DNA from: Gammaproteobacteria bacterium
GTDB lineage: Bacteria > Pseudomonadota > Gammaproteobacteria > Competibacterales > Competibacteraceae
Reading direction: 5' to 3'
DNA: 64,000 nt
Assembly: GCA_024235035.1 (NCBI GenBank)
Contig: JACKNE010000010.1
Span: 193,581 to 257,580, forward strand
Shown piece after piece: positions 9,167-18,866 of this stretch. The notes beneath the pieces were generated by a model that was not told the DNA's origin, ran no database searches, and was given only the letters and a program-made list of their open reading frames with translations. Position 1 is the stretch's first letter; every line of letters begins with the position of its first letter. The position numbers and the translations under genes were made by a program.

Positions 9167-10927
9167 ATGAAAAGAGAACCGATCAGTCCCTATTTCGATA
9201 TCAAAAAGGACGCCGAAGGCCGTGATTACATGGAGGTTTATCTAGAAGGAATCGCCTTGCTGCGATTGGTGTTGAGCAACAAGGGTACGGCTTTCACCGA
9301 GGATGAACGCGTTGCTCTGGGGCTGGATGGCTTGCTACCACCACAGGTCAATACACTGGAACAACAGGTCGAACGAGTTTATCGCGGCTTTCTGCGCGAG
9401 CCGGACCCAATCGCCAAGTATCAATATCTGCGGGCCTTGCAAGAGCGCGCTGAAACCCTGTTCTATGCCCTGCTGGAACAACATCTCGAGGAGATGATGC
9501 CGATCATCTACACTCCGACGGTGGGTCAGGCGGTGCAACAATTCAGCCATCTCTACCAAAATCCACGCGGACTGTCGTTTTCACCGCTCAATATCGACCG
9601 CGCCGCCAGCGTGGCTGATAATTTTCCCTGGAACGATGTGCGCATGATTGTCGCGACCGATTCGTCGGCGATCTTGGGCATCGGCGACCAGGGTTACGGT
9701 GGATTGGCTATCGCTATCGGCAAATTGGCGATCTATACCATTGGCGGTGGTGTCAATCCTTTCCATACCATGCCGGTCAAGCTGGATGTCGGTACCGACC
9801 GGCTGGAGCTGCTTAACGACGAGTTCTATCTCGGTGTCCATCAGCGACGCTTGCGCGGGGAGCGGTATTTAGCGTTTCTGGATAAATTTGTCAAGGCCAT
9901 CCACGAACGCTGGCCACGAGCGATCATCCAGTGGGAGGATCTGGCTAAGGAAGTTGCATTTGCAGTTCTGGAGCGCTACCGCAAGCAGATACCATCCTTT
10001 AATGACGATATTCAAGGCACGGGCGCAGTGGCGCTGGCCGGTTTATTGTCAGCTAGCCGGCTTAAGGGTGAGTCGTTGCGCGATCAGCGCATCGTGATTC
10101 ACGGTGCGGGCGCGGGCGGCGCTGGGGTGGCTTGGGCCATTACTCAGGGGCTTCTGCGCGAAGGATTAAGCCAAGAAGAAGCCCGTGATCGGGTTTGTGT
10201 GATCGATTCGCGCGGCTTGCTGGTGGAAGGACGCATAGTGGAAGCCTACAAGCACTACTACCTGCAACCACGTGAAAAAGTGGCTGGCTGGTCTATCGTC
10301 AATGAAGTGCCCACTTTGATGGAGACCATTGAACATACTAAGGCTACGGCGCTGTTGGGGCTAAGCGGTCAGGCTGGTTCGTTCAACCACCCGATCGTGC
10401 AGGCTATGGCGCGCAATACTGCCCGTCCGATCATCTTTCCATTGTCCAATCCCACCTCGGCTTGTGAAGCGTTGCCGGAAGACATTATGGAATGGAGCGA
10501 AGGCCGGGCGATCGTCGCGACGGGCAGTCCATTCCCTGACGTCGTCCGCGACGGTCAAACCCATCACATCGGCCAGGGTAACAATGCCTTTATTTTTCCC
10601 GGCTTGGGATTCGGCGCCATTCTGGCTGAATGTCGGGAGATTACGGACAGTATGGTGTTGGAAGCCGCTTATGCATTGGCTGAGTACACTGCTGCTGCCC
10701 ACTTGCAAGCCGGACGGGTCTATCCACCGGTGGGCGAGTTGCGCGAAGTCAGTGTCCGGGTCGGAGTGCGCGTCATCGAACAAGCGTTGCGCGAAGGCGT
10801 CGCTGGCAAGACTGATTTGGCTGGACGTGATCTCGATACTTATTTGCGCTCGCGCTTCTGGAAACCACGCTACTTGCCGATCGTACGCGGCGATCATACC
10901 GCGATGATCGACCATCCTGGTTACTGA
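9167..10927 (+). CDS. maeA: NAD-dependent malic enzyme
   Basis: Oxidative decarboxylation of malate to pyruvate and CO2 with NAD. The 586-aa length and motifs match the large SfcA/MaeA type. These include MMPIIYTPTVGQAVQQFSH, the metal and catalytic region DVGTDRLELLND, FNDDIQGTGAVALAG, the nucleotide site HGAGAGGAGVAWAI, and PLSNPTSACEALPEDI near the C-terminus. The phosphotransacetylase-like C-terminal extension of the MaeB type is absent. In a storage-polymer organism it would link C4 acids to pyruvate and reducing power. It converges with the PEGA-repeat gene. Confidence 0.94.
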   Translation: MKREPISPYFDIKKDAEGRDYMEVYLEGIALLRLVLSNKGTAFTEDERVALGLDGLLPPQVNTLEQQVERVYRGFLREPDPIAKYQYLRALQERAETLFYALLEQHLEEMMPIIYTPTVGQAVQQFSHLYQNPRGLSFSPLNIDRAASVADNFPWNDVRMIVATDSSAILGIGDQGYGGLAIAIGKLAIYTIGGGVNPFHTMPVKLDVGTDRLELLNDEFYLGVHQRRLRGERYLAFLDKFVKAIHERWPRAIIQWEDLAKEVAFAVLERYRKQIPSFNDDIQGTGAVALAGLLSASRLKGESLRDQRIVIHGAGAGGAGVAWAITQGLLREGLSQEEARDRVCVIDSRGLLVEGRIVEAYKHYYLQPREKVAGWSIVNEVPTLMETIEHTKATALLGLSGQAGSFNHPIVQAMARNTARPIIFPLSNPTSACEALPEDIMEWSEGRAIVATGSPFPDVVRDGQTHHIGQGNNAFIFPGLGFGAILAECREITDSMVLEAAYALAEYTAAAHLQAGRVYPPVGELREVSVRVGVRVIEQALREGVAGKTDLAGRDLDTYLRSRFWKPRYLPIVRGDHTAMIDHPGY

Positions 10928-11013
10928 TGTCTTGCTAAGAAGTCAGTCAAGCTACTTATTCTAAGAATAATCAGATAATTAGGCCGGTTTTGGGCCGGCT
11001 TGGCGCCTTACGT

Positions 11014-11043
11014 CCTCGCCGCCTCGGATTCAAGGAGGCGAGG
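11014..11043. terminator. Hairpin between convergent maeA and PEGA gene
   Basis: CCTCGCC (11014-11020) pairs with GGCGAGG (11037-11043), with further internal CCT/AGG pairing. A second GC-rich repeat (GCCGGTTTTGGGCCGGC) lies just before it. The position between two gene ends suggests a shared terminator. Confidence 0.5.
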
Positions 11044-11060
11044 GTCATACGAGTGATGTG

Positions 11061-13235
11061 CTATTCGACCGATACTCCGAAACCCGATCGTTCGATTTGG
11101 CTGCGAGTCACTAGTGGAACAGAGCTTTCGTAGGTCCGCCGCAGTCGCTGGCTGACCCGTGCATTCAATTCCGCCGATCCTGATGCTGAGTTGCGCACGA
11201 CGAAATTCAGGGTAATCCCAGTCGTTCGGTAAACCTGCATTGCTCCATTCAGTAGACTGTCGCGAGTCACGGTCTGCCCGGCATAGCGGTTCAACACCCG
11301 TTGCACCTCGCTGCGATCCACGCCGGTGATCGAGCCGTCAATTTGTATCGAACCAATCCGCCAGGCGCCGGTCCGCGAAGGTGGCGCAGATGGCAGTGTC
11401 GGCGGTATCGGCAACGTCGGAGTCGCTGTGGCGATTCGTTCCAGAGTGATCGGTTCGGTCACATCGCGATCGGCAATGCGCACCGAGACCTGTTTCGGTT
11501 CATAACCTCGTCGACTGACTTCGATCGTATAGTTACCTGGAGGCAAGCGTACACCAGGACGGTACGTGAAGGAGGAGTTGACCAGCCGCACCCGGGCGCG
11601 CCGGGGATCAGTCTGCACCGTGAGCTGATACAAGGTTGCTCTTTCTGGTTCAGGTTCCTTGACCAGCGTCACCGGCAAGGTCACATCGGCATCGGCGACG
11701 CGCACGGTCAACCGTTGTGTTGTATACCCCGAGCGGGAAACCTCCACTGTATAACGATCTGGAGTCAGCTCTACACCAGGACGATAGCGGACTCTGACAC
11801 CAAGCAGCCGCACTTGGGCGTCGGCCGGATCAGTGCGCACTGTGAGCCGATAGGACGGTGTCGGTTCAGGCTCAGGTTCCTTGGCCAGCGTTACAGGTAC
11901 TGTTACGTCCGCGTTGGCGATGCGCACTGTGAGAGCCTGTGTTTGGTAGCCTGACCGGGAAACCTCCACCATATAACTGCCAGGCTCCAACGCCATGCCC
12001 GATTCATAGCGGGGTTTGATGTTGAGTATTCGAATTTGCGCATCAGACGGATTGGGACGAACAGTCAGCCGATAGAGCATCGGCTTTTCCGATTCAGGTA
12101 ATTTGGTGAGCTTCACTGGAACTGTGACATCGCTGTCGACGATCCGGATCGTTACCTTTGTCGGTTCATAGCCATTCTCGCTGACCCCGATCGTGTATTC
12201 GCCAGGCGGCAGTTCCACCCCGGGCTGGTAAGAGGTCTTTATGTTCAACAAGCGAACCGTTGCCTGAGTAGGATCGACCTGTACGGTCAGATGATATTGC
12301 GCCGGCGGCGGAGGTAATGGCTGTTTCTCTAGGTTCACCGGTACGGTCAGATCGCTATGGGCAATCCGTATCGGCAACTTGCGCGAGACATAGCCTTCGC
12401 GTGCAACCTCGATCTCATAGTTGCCTGGCGCCAATTGCATACCCGGTTGATAAGTTCCTGGAACGCCCAACACTCGAATGGTCGCGTCCGCAGGTTCTGA
12501 ACGAATCGTTAGACCATGTTTGGCTTTTTCCAATTCGATATTCATCACTACATCACGATCGTCGATTTTCACGGTTTTCCGGCTCGCGACATAGTCCGAC
12601 TGACCGACTTCGATTTCGTAGCTGCCAGGTGGTAACCGAACGCCAGGTTGATAGGGGATTGGGCTATTCAGCAAGCGGATGCTGGCATCGGTAGGCTGGG
12701 TCTTGATCATCAGACTGTAGGTTTGTGGGGGCTCCGGTAGCCTCGTGATCATCGCCGCCAGTTCGTTGACCTTAATCTGGATAGTGTCGATATCCTTGCC
12801 CTGAATTTGGCCACTGCGTAACAGAGAAGCGGTCTTGGTGTCGATCAGCCGTGCGGTGACAGTGATCAGATCCCCCAGTTTATTGACCCCGCCAGTCACC
12901 ACGGCGTCTACGCCATAGCGGCGGCCCAGCTCAGCCGCGGTTTTGGGATCGAGCAGTCCGGTAGAGCCCAGCTCCTGCTCCTTGGCGATCTTGGCCGCCG
13001 CCGATAGCGCCAAACGGTCCTTGAGGGTAAAGCGACCGGTGTTGGCCAAAGCCGACATCATCAGGTCAGCGATGATAGCGCCTGCTTGCTCATGTAGATC
13101 ATCGCCCCGCACACTGAATTCGACGACTGTTGCTGTCATGCGAGCTTCGGGTGTTCCCGAAGCCGCCAGCGCCGGACTGACTGGAAGCCAGCCCATCAAT
13201 ACCCATATCAGCCATTGCAATGCGATCTTGTTCAT
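11061..13235 (-). CDS. CsgG-like periplasmic protein with six PEGA repeats
   Basis: A secreted or envelope protein of 724 aa. Residues 1-25 form a signal peptide (LQWLIWVLMGWLPVSPALAA). Residues about 30-165 resemble the CsgG/FlgO nucleotide-fold domain, with the segment YGVDAVVTGGVNKLGDLITV. Six tandem PEGA domains of about 70 residues follow (roughly 190-620), each with the core pattern YxPGVxLPPGxYxIEVxxxGY. A Pro-rich linker then leads to a C-terminal POTRA-like module (about 640-724). ATG 13235 overlaps the stop of the upstream kinase gene as ATGA and is preceded by AAGGAGG, so the two are translationally coupled. PEGA domains are often tied to surface or signalling proteins; the ligand is unknown. 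Confidence 0.8.
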   Translation of the reverse strand: MNKIALQWLIWVLMGWLPVSPALAASGTPEARMTATVVEFSVRGDDLHEQAGAIIADLMMSALANTGRFTLKDRLALSAAAKIAKEQELGSTGLLDPKTAAELGRRYGVDAVVTGGVNKLGDLITVTARLIDTKTASLLRSGQIQGKDIDTIQIKVNELAAMITRLPEPPQTYSLMIKTQPTDASIRLLNSPIPYQPGVRLPPGSYEIEVGQSDYVASRKTVKIDDRDVVMNIELEKAKHGLTIRSEPADATIRVLGVPGTYQPGMQLAPGNYEIEVAREGYVSRKLPIRIAHSDLTVPVNLEKQPLPPPPAQYHLTVQVDPTQATVRLLNIKTSYQPGVELPPGEYTIGVSENGYEPTKVTIRIVDSDVTVPVKLTKLPESEKPMLYRLTVRPNPSDAQIRILNIKPRYESGMALEPGSYMVEVSRSGYQTQALTVRIANADVTVPVTLAKEPEPEPTPSYRLTVRTDPADAQVRLLGVRVRYRPGVELTPDRYTVEVSRSGYTTQRLTVRVADADVTLPVTLVKEPEPERATLYQLTVQTDPRRARVRLVNSSFTYRPGVRLPPGNYTIEVSRRGYEPKQVSVRIADRDVTEPITLERIATATPTLPIPPTLPSAPPSRTGAWRIGSIQIDGSITGVDRSEVQRVLNRYAGQTVTRDSLLNGAMQVYRTTGITLNFVVRNSASGSAELNARVSQRLRRTYESSVPLVTRSQIERSGFGVSVE

Positions 13236-15229
13236 GGCGCCTCCTTCTTCAGTTCTAGCGCCAGGCGAAATCCGATGTCGGATCGCCATTTCCCATATTC
13301 CGGTGCTGCTGGAAATCGGTAGGCGAATCGTACCAATCCTGGATAGTCAGACCAAGAACCCCCACGTAGTACTACGCGATGCCCGGTGGACGCAACACTC
13401 CCGTCGGCGCACCGGGTTTCGCCTCCTGCATAGGCGCTGTCGTATTCGGAGCAAGTCCATTCGGCGACATTACCGAGCATGTCGTGCAAACCAAGCGCGT
13501 TGGCTGTGTACTGGCCGACTGGCGCCGCTGCAGCTTGGCCGTCCTCGCAGGGATAATTGGCCCAGTTGAACGGCTTGGCTCTACGAGCGGTTTCATCGTA
13601 GATGTTAGCGTAATGGCAGGCTTGATTTGGATCATCGCCCCAGTATTGGGAACCGATTCGACCGGCCCGCGCGGCGTATTCCCACTCTGCCTCTGTCGGC
13701 AGGCGATAGCGCAGACCGGTTTTTTTCGATAACCACTCGGCATAGGCCATGGCTTCTTGCCAGCTGACCCGGACCACGGGTTGATCATTCGCATTCAAAC
13801 TGTAGGATTCATAGGCGCCGCTGTCATGGCTGCTTTGGAATTGGCGGTACTGGGCATTCGTCACTTCAGTTTTGCCTATCCAGAATCGCTCCAGGCAGAC
13901 TTTGTGTTGTCCTTCGTTGGCGCTGCGATCTTGCTCGGTTTCTGGGCTGCCCATATTGAAGCAATCGGGTGCGATCCAAACGAGCTGCATCTTGGTCACA
14001 GGATCAGTGTAAGCCTGGCCAGGCTGGGGTTTGGTCGATGCTCCAGGTCCATTCCCCTCTGATTTGGTGGATGACGATGTAGTCGACGATCCCGTTGACG
14101 GTCCCGGGGGCTCGGGCTGCCTGATCCAGAGTCCCACTCCAACGGCGATCAGGGCAAGCAGGGCCAATCCACCCCCGATGACGCGCCAGCGCCTATTTCC
14201 TTCCGGGGATAAAGCTGACGATGGCTGCCGGGCTGGTTCGCCGATGGCCAGTCCAGGTTTCTCGCCGCTGCGGTGCAAATCGGAACGCAACGGTAGCTCC
14301 AATTTGACCGTGCGCTCATCCTCTTGTTCTTCCGGAGGCGCTTCCAGCGCCGCCCGCATCTGGGCGATGCTCTGAAACCGTTTTTCTGGGCGAACCGCGA
14401 TGGCTCGGTCGATCAAGCGCAGCAAGACCGGGCTGTATCGTCCAGCGGCCAGCTCTTCTGCCGGTTGTAGAGGGTCGTCGAGGACACGCGCTGGGGCTTC
14501 GATTGGTGACATCCCTGTCACACAATGGTATAAAACGGTGCCGAAGGCGTAGATGTCCGTCCAGGGGCCATATCCCTTGCCGTCGATCAGATACTGCTCA
14601 ATAGGCGAATAGCCCGGTGAGAATACGCTAGTCACGCTTTTACTGCGACGCCCCAGCGCTTGGCGAGCTGCGCCGAAATCGAGCAAGATCGTTCGGCCAT
14701 CTGAGCGGCGATAGAGATTGGCCGGTTTCAGATCGCGATGCAGGTAACCTTGAGCATGGACCGCGTCCAAAGCGGGAAGCACGTCATCGATCAATCGGCG
14801 GACCTGATCCTCCGGTAGGGTTTTGTCCCGTTGCAGAATCTGGCTGAGTGGTTCTCCGTCGACATAATCCATCACAATATAGGCGGTGCCATTTGACTGG
14901 AAGTAGTCCTGCACCCGCACCACACCCGGGTGCTCGACTCGGACCAAGGTTTGGGCCTCGCTGAGGAACCGTTCTAAGCCCCAAGTGTAGCAGGCGTCTT
15001 CACCCGCCTCGGAGGTGGGCAATCCCCCCTGGGTATTGGCCAAGACATGGTCGCCATCGCGATAGGACCACTCCACCGGAAAATATTCCTTGATGGCCAC
15101 TCGTTTGAGCAGTGCTTCATGCATGGCCATGTAAGTAATTCCAAATCCACCTGCGCCTAACACCGCTTCGATACGGTATTTGTCAAGCAGGCGATAACCG
15201 GTGGTCAGCGTATTGGATTTTTTGATCAT
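13232..15229 (-). CDS. Transmembrane Ser/Thr protein kinase fused to an FGE-sulfatase-fold domain
   Basis: A Hanks-type kinase of 665 aa. The kinase domain (about 15-300) is complete: glycine loop GAGGFGITY, Lys47 in VAIKEYF, Glu91 in the helix C region, HRDLKPAN (Asp166) and DFG (184-186). One membrane segment follows at about 350-369. The outer part (about 410-660) has the FGE-sulfatase/C-type-lectin-like fold with NMGSPETEQD, YRLPTEAEWEYAARAG, GLHDMLGNVAEWTC and RGGSWSDYPG. The active-site cysteines expected of a formylglycine-generating enzyme in the GGSW region are missing, so a binding or sensor role is more likely. It is coupled to the PEGA gene downstream and sits near a pseudokinase and a PP2C gene. 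Confidence 0.88.
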   Translation of the reverse strand: MIKKSNTLTTGYRLLDKYRIEAVLGAGGFGITYMAMHEALLKRVAIKEYFPVEWSYRDGDHVLANTQGGLPTSEAGEDACYTWGLERFLSEAQTLVRVEHPGVVRVQDYFQSNGTAYIVMDYVDGEPLSQILQRDKTLPEDQVRRLIDDVLPALDAVHAQGYLHRDLKPANLYRRSDGRTILLDFGAARQALGRRSKSVTSVFSPGYSPIEQYLIDGKGYGPWTDIYAFGTVLYHCVTGMSPIEAPARVLDDPLQPAEELAAGRYSPVLLRLIDRAIAVRPEKRFQSIAQMRAALEAPPEEQEDERTVKLELPLRSDLHRSGEKPGLAIGEPARQPSSALSPEGNRRWRVIGGGLALLALIAVGVGLWIRQPEPPGPSTGSSTTSSSTKSEGNGPGASTKPQPGQAYTDPVTKMQLVWIAPDCFNMGSPETEQDRSANEGQHKVCLERFWIGKTEVTNAQYRQFQSSHDSGAYESYSLNANDQPVVRVSWQEAMAYAEWLSKKTGLRYRLPTEAEWEYAARAGRIGSQYWGDDPNQACHYANIYDETARRAKPFNWANYPCEDGQAAAAPVGQYTANALGLHDMLGNVAEWTCSEYDSAYAGGETRCADGSVASTGHRVVLRGGSWSDYPGLVRFAYRFPAAPEYGKWRSDIGFRLALELKKEAP

Positions 15230-15894
15230 GGTCTTCTAATCATGGCGTCGGCGGACACAATCAGGCGTCATCGGTCGGGCCAAGGGTCGCCTCTGCAACA
15301 CTCTCGAAAGCAGACGAATGCATTTAGATCGGTCCTCTTCTCGATTTTGGACGATTCTACCTGTCCCCACTGTAAAGGCACACTAGATTTATGTCTCATG
15401 CAGTTTGCCTCCTAGCCGTCTTACTGTGGATTTGCCTCATTTAGTCGGTATGCCAGATGAGCAACCAAGTTTGGTGGTGTAATTCAAGGACGGCTGATAT
15501 TGCCTTCTCTGCAAATAATACGCCTACTCTGATAGCGCAAAGTCAATCGCTAGGCCTGATAAGTCTTCGGCCTTGTGATCTGTGGGTAATCGCTTCCTCG
15601 AAATGGAGAATAATCGGCCGACCTCGCCGGTTTGCAGGTCCAAAGTGGCCCGATTGATCAACGTCGCTTGAGAGCAACCGAGTGCTCTTCAACTACAGAT
15701 GCATAGAACGAATGATGCCGCCAGGCATGCTCGCGAAATATCCACATACTCAATTCGAAAGGCACACAACATCTACCGCCAGGGTAATCCAGGATAATAG
15801 GGAATCGCTTGAACTATTCCCACTGCTCTAGCCAGGATCGTGGGTTCATCGTTCAAGCCGGATATGCAGATTCATTCTGTTTAAAACAAACCGC
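15230..15894. other. 665-base region without a recognisable gene between the two kinase-like genes
   Basis: I see no supported gene, repeat or structured RNA here. A minus-strand frame near 15660-15815 stays open for about 50 codons but lacks a start with a ribosome site and any known motif. I looked for a second copy of the GGSW-coding 3' ends of the neighbouring kinase genes (a template repeat) and found none. Confidence 0.4.
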
Positions 15895-18603
15895 TCAGGG
15901 TAGTTCTCTAACTATTCGAAATCCAAGGAAATAATCTTGAAAATCGAACCGGCTGCGGTGGCGATCTGCTGAGCGTACACTACGCGGTTCGTCACTCCAA
16001 GAGCCGCCACGGACGACGAATTCCTGGTTTCCCCCAGGCTCTTGGCAGCGTTGGACCGGCGCCTGCGATTCCTTATCATAGAGCGAGCAGGTCCACTCCA
16101 ACACATTGCCAGCCATGTCGTACAGGCCAAAATCATTGTTTTGGTAATTACCAACAGGCGCTGTGTAAACTTGGCCGTCATGACACTGCATTATCGTCCA
16201 GCCCACGAATACCTGTTTACCGTCCAAGTCAGCTGCGTTGGCAAAAGCACAGCCTTCATCGGGGTCATCGCCCCAGTAGCGGCTCGTGGCTGTCCCGGCC
16301 CGTGCAGCGTACTCCCATTCGGCCTCGGTCGGCAGGCGATAACGCTGGCCGGTCTGCTGGGACAGCCATTCGGTATAAGTCTTGGCATCCGTCCAGCTCA
16401 CATTGATCACCGGCCGACGGCCACGTCCCCAGTTGTGATCGTCGGGTAAAGGCTTTCCCATCGCCGTCGCGAATCGTTCATATTCGTAAAACATCACTTC
16501 ATATTTGCCGATAGCGAAAGCCTTATCGATGCGCACGCGGTGGGAAGGTTCATCGCTGTAACGACCCGGTTCAGAGGATGGCGATCCCATTTGAAATTCG
16601 CCGGTTGGAATCACCACCATCTCCGGACCCTGCGAACCGTCGCTTAAGCGGTCGCGTAATACCGAGTTGGTGGGAGCTAATCGGGTCAGCGCCGCTTCCG
16701 CTTCTGCACGATGTATGCAATCCGTCGCGCAACGCTCGAGATAAGTCCAGTAGGCCCGGCGAGTATCCGCGCGCTGGGCAATAGCGAAGGCCTCGGCATC
16801 GGTCTGTCTGAGGCGCTCTGCTGCCTCGGCTTGTTTCAGCGCCTGTTTCAGCGCCGCCAGTTCAGGCAATTTCGCATACACCGATTCAGCTTTCTTCAAC
16901 CATTGGCGGGCTTTATTCGGGTCGGACTTGTTGAGGTGCATCAACGCCATCTTGGCCCAGCTGCGCGCCAGTCGCTGCTGTCCAGCAGTAACCACAGGAT
17001 CATCAGGCGCCAACACCGTCAATGCCTCTAAACGGGACAGCGCTTCCTCACTCCGCCCTGCGTGGCCTTCCTCCAGTGCTGATGCCAGTACCTCGAAATC
17101 CCTCTTGAGGGTCTCTATTTTATTCTGGGTTTCCAGATCCTGGATCGCAGCCCGTGCTTCCTTTCCATAGCCGCAATGTGGACAGCGCTGCAGATAAAGC
17201 CGATAAGCAGCGATCGTGCCGACCCTTTGGGCGGCTTCAAAAGCCCGCAAATCAGTTTCACGTTCGGCTTCCTGCAACAACATACCTTCTTCAAGCTGTC
17301 CATTTTCTAAAGGCTCCACTCCAGAGGCGATTCCATTCGATTGGATTTTCTCTGGGGGTATAGCTCCGGGTGGAATGACTTCAGATCTCTGGAGCCAGTA
17401 AAAGCCTAAGCCAATCGCGAAGACCAATCCTACGGCGAGCCCCCATGCCCACTTCGGCAGAGGATCGCGGCTCGATGGCGCTACCATCGCTGATCGCTGT
17501 ACAGCATCCAAACCTTGAATGAACTGGCCTGCGTCTATCGGACACAGTTCACTGGGATACGCCAGTCCTCGCCGCAAGACCTGCCAAGCTTCATCCGTCA
17601 ATCCGGATGGTCGCGGTATTGCGCCTGGCGACTCGCCCTGGGCTTGATGGACGCTGTGTCCTGTCAGTAATTGGTAGGTTAGTAATGCCAGTGCGAAGAC
17701 GTCACGGCGAAAGGTTATTTCGGCGGCAACCGATTCAACGGCCTCTCCTGCAGCTTCACGCCCTGCTCCGCTGGTACTGAACAGGACGCTACGCGGTTCT
17801 CGAATTTCTGTCGCTAGACCGAAACTCAACAGCTTGACTGCTCCCTGATCCGTGACGAACACCGTGTCAGTATCGAGGTGTTGACAGGCAAACCGATGCT
17901 CGCGGCGCGCGTAATCCAAGGCGGAAGCGATCGAATACAACCATTTGGAGATAGTCTCCCAAGGTAGGCCAGTTTGCCCCTGTTCATCGAGCCATTGTGC
18001 CAAGGTGCGACCTTGGCGCAGATCGACATAGCTCATTTCAGCGAATGGCCACCCATCAGCGCCTTGTCGCCATCCATAGGTGCGGGGAATGCAAGGATGA
18101 TCGAGCTTGGTCGCTAATTCCACCCGTGCTCGGGCCTTGGCGAGATAGGAACGCAAGCCAATCAAGTCCGCCCGTGATGTTCGCTCATCGCGGACAGCAT
18201 CACGCGCACCGAGCTCGTAACCGAGGGGCAGGAATATCTTGATAACCCGGAATTCATCTGTCGCTTCATCGCTGCTCGATGACGATGCAGCAACATGCGC
18301 CAGCCAGAGGTGCCCTTTGTTGCTGAGATCGTACATCAGGCGCATCTGTCGTTCGGGGGGGCCAATGAATCTCCCAACCTTCAGTGTTTCCGGAGCAGGG
18401 GACTCTGAAGAAGACGAACCTCCTGAGTCGGTTTCCTGGAGGGCGTCTATGGCTAAGCCACCGACCGATGATCGCGGTGGATAATCGCCATCCCCGGTTA
18501 TCGCCTGCAAGGCTTCTTCTTGAAGGCGCGCCAATTCAGTTTCGTTGAGCCGACCGGCGGCATAAGCTTGCGCAAGTTCCTCAAGACGCGTTTCGATATC
18601 CAT
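15895..18603 (-). CDS. Kinase-fold (predicted pseudokinase) protein with FGE-sulfatase-fold domain
   Basis: A 902-aa relative of the neighbouring kinase. An N-terminal helical segment (1-45) is followed by a kinase-like domain (about 75-350). The ATP-anchoring Lys survives as VIKIF (Lys122), but the glycine loop is not recognisable. The HRD motif reads CQH (240-242) and DFG reads SFG (260-262). Both catalytic aspartates are therefore replaced and phosphotransfer is unlikely. A membrane segment follows (WAWGLAVGLVFAIGLGFYWL, about 385-405), then an Ala/Glu-rich coiled-coil or repeat region (about 440-640). The FGE-type fold (about 655-900) has RLPTEAEWEYAARAG and RGGSWSDEPRS and lacks catalytic cysteines. 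It is probably a regulatory or scaffold partner of the active kinase. Confidence 0.85.
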   Translation of the reverse strand: MDIETRLEELAQAYAAGRLNETELARLQEEALQAITGDGDYPPRSSVGGLAIDALQETDSGGSSSSESPAPETLKVGRFIGPPERQMRLMYDLSNKGHLWLAHVAASSSSSDEATDEFRVIKIFLPLGYELGARDAVRDERTSRADLIGLRSYLAKARARVELATKLDHPCIPRTYGWRQGADGWPFAEMSYVDLRQGRTLAQWLDEQGQTGLPWETISKWLYSIASALDYARREHRFACQHLDTDTVFVTDQGAVKLLSFGLATEIREPRSVLFSTSGAGREAAGEAVESVAAEITFRRDVFALALLTYQLLTGHSVHQAQGESPGAIPRPSGLTDEAWQVLRRGLAYPSELCPIDAGQFIQGLDAVQRSAMVAPSSRDPLPKWAWGLAVGLVFAIGLGFYWLQRSEVIPPGAIPPEKIQSNGIASGVEPLENGQLEEGMLLQEAERETDLRAFEAAQRVGTIAAYRLYLQRCPHCGYGKEARAAIQDLETQNKIETLKRDFEVLASALEEGHAGRSEEALSRLEALTVLAPDDPVVTAGQQRLARSWAKMALMHLNKSDPNKARQWLKKAESVYAKLPELAALKQALKQAEAAERLRQTDAEAFAIAQRADTRRAYWTYLERCATDCIHRAEAEAALTRLAPTNSVLRDRLSDGSQGPEMVVIPTGEFQMGSPSSEPGRYSDEPSHRVRIDKAFAIGKYEVMFYEYERFATAMGKPLPDDHNWGRGRRPVINVSWTDAKTYTEWLSQQTGQRYRLPTEAEWEYAARAGTATSRYWGDDPDEGCAFANAADLDGKQVFVGWTIMQCHDGQVYTAPVGNYQNNDFGLYDMAGNVLEWTCSLYDKESQAPVQRCQEPGGNQEFVVRGGSWSDEPRSVRSADRHRSRFDFQDYFLGFRIVRELP

Positions 18604-18620
18604 GACCCATGATCAAAATC

Positions 18621-18652
18621 ATCAAATGATCCAAAAATCAAATGATCCAAAA
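18621..18652. repeat. Two perfect 16-bp tandem repeats before the pseudokinase gene
   Basis: ATCAAATGATCCAAAA occurs at 18621-18636 and again at 18637-18652. It lies in the divergent region between the pseudokinase and PP2C genes, 18 bases from the former's start codon. It may be a regulator binding array; no regulator is identified. Confidence 0.6.
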
Positions 18653-18866
18653 AGATTTATTTGGATTAACAGCCGTAAGGCGCATTATGATCTAGTCTAG
18701 CAGAAGGACGAAGTGGCAGGATGCTTATTCGCCAAAGATCAAGGTTGGCATTTAGCGTTCGAGTGCTACCGACCCGGCGGTTTGGTGTTCGTTCCTTTGG
18801 ATCATGACTTCCGATCACCAATACAGACCGATGACTATCAACTTCTTGAGCACGATCTGACCACAG

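Noticed and set aside
15230..15894. Possible template repeat of a diversity-generating retroelement
   Set aside because: No second copy of either kinase-fusion 3' end and no reverse transcriptase gene were found in the window.
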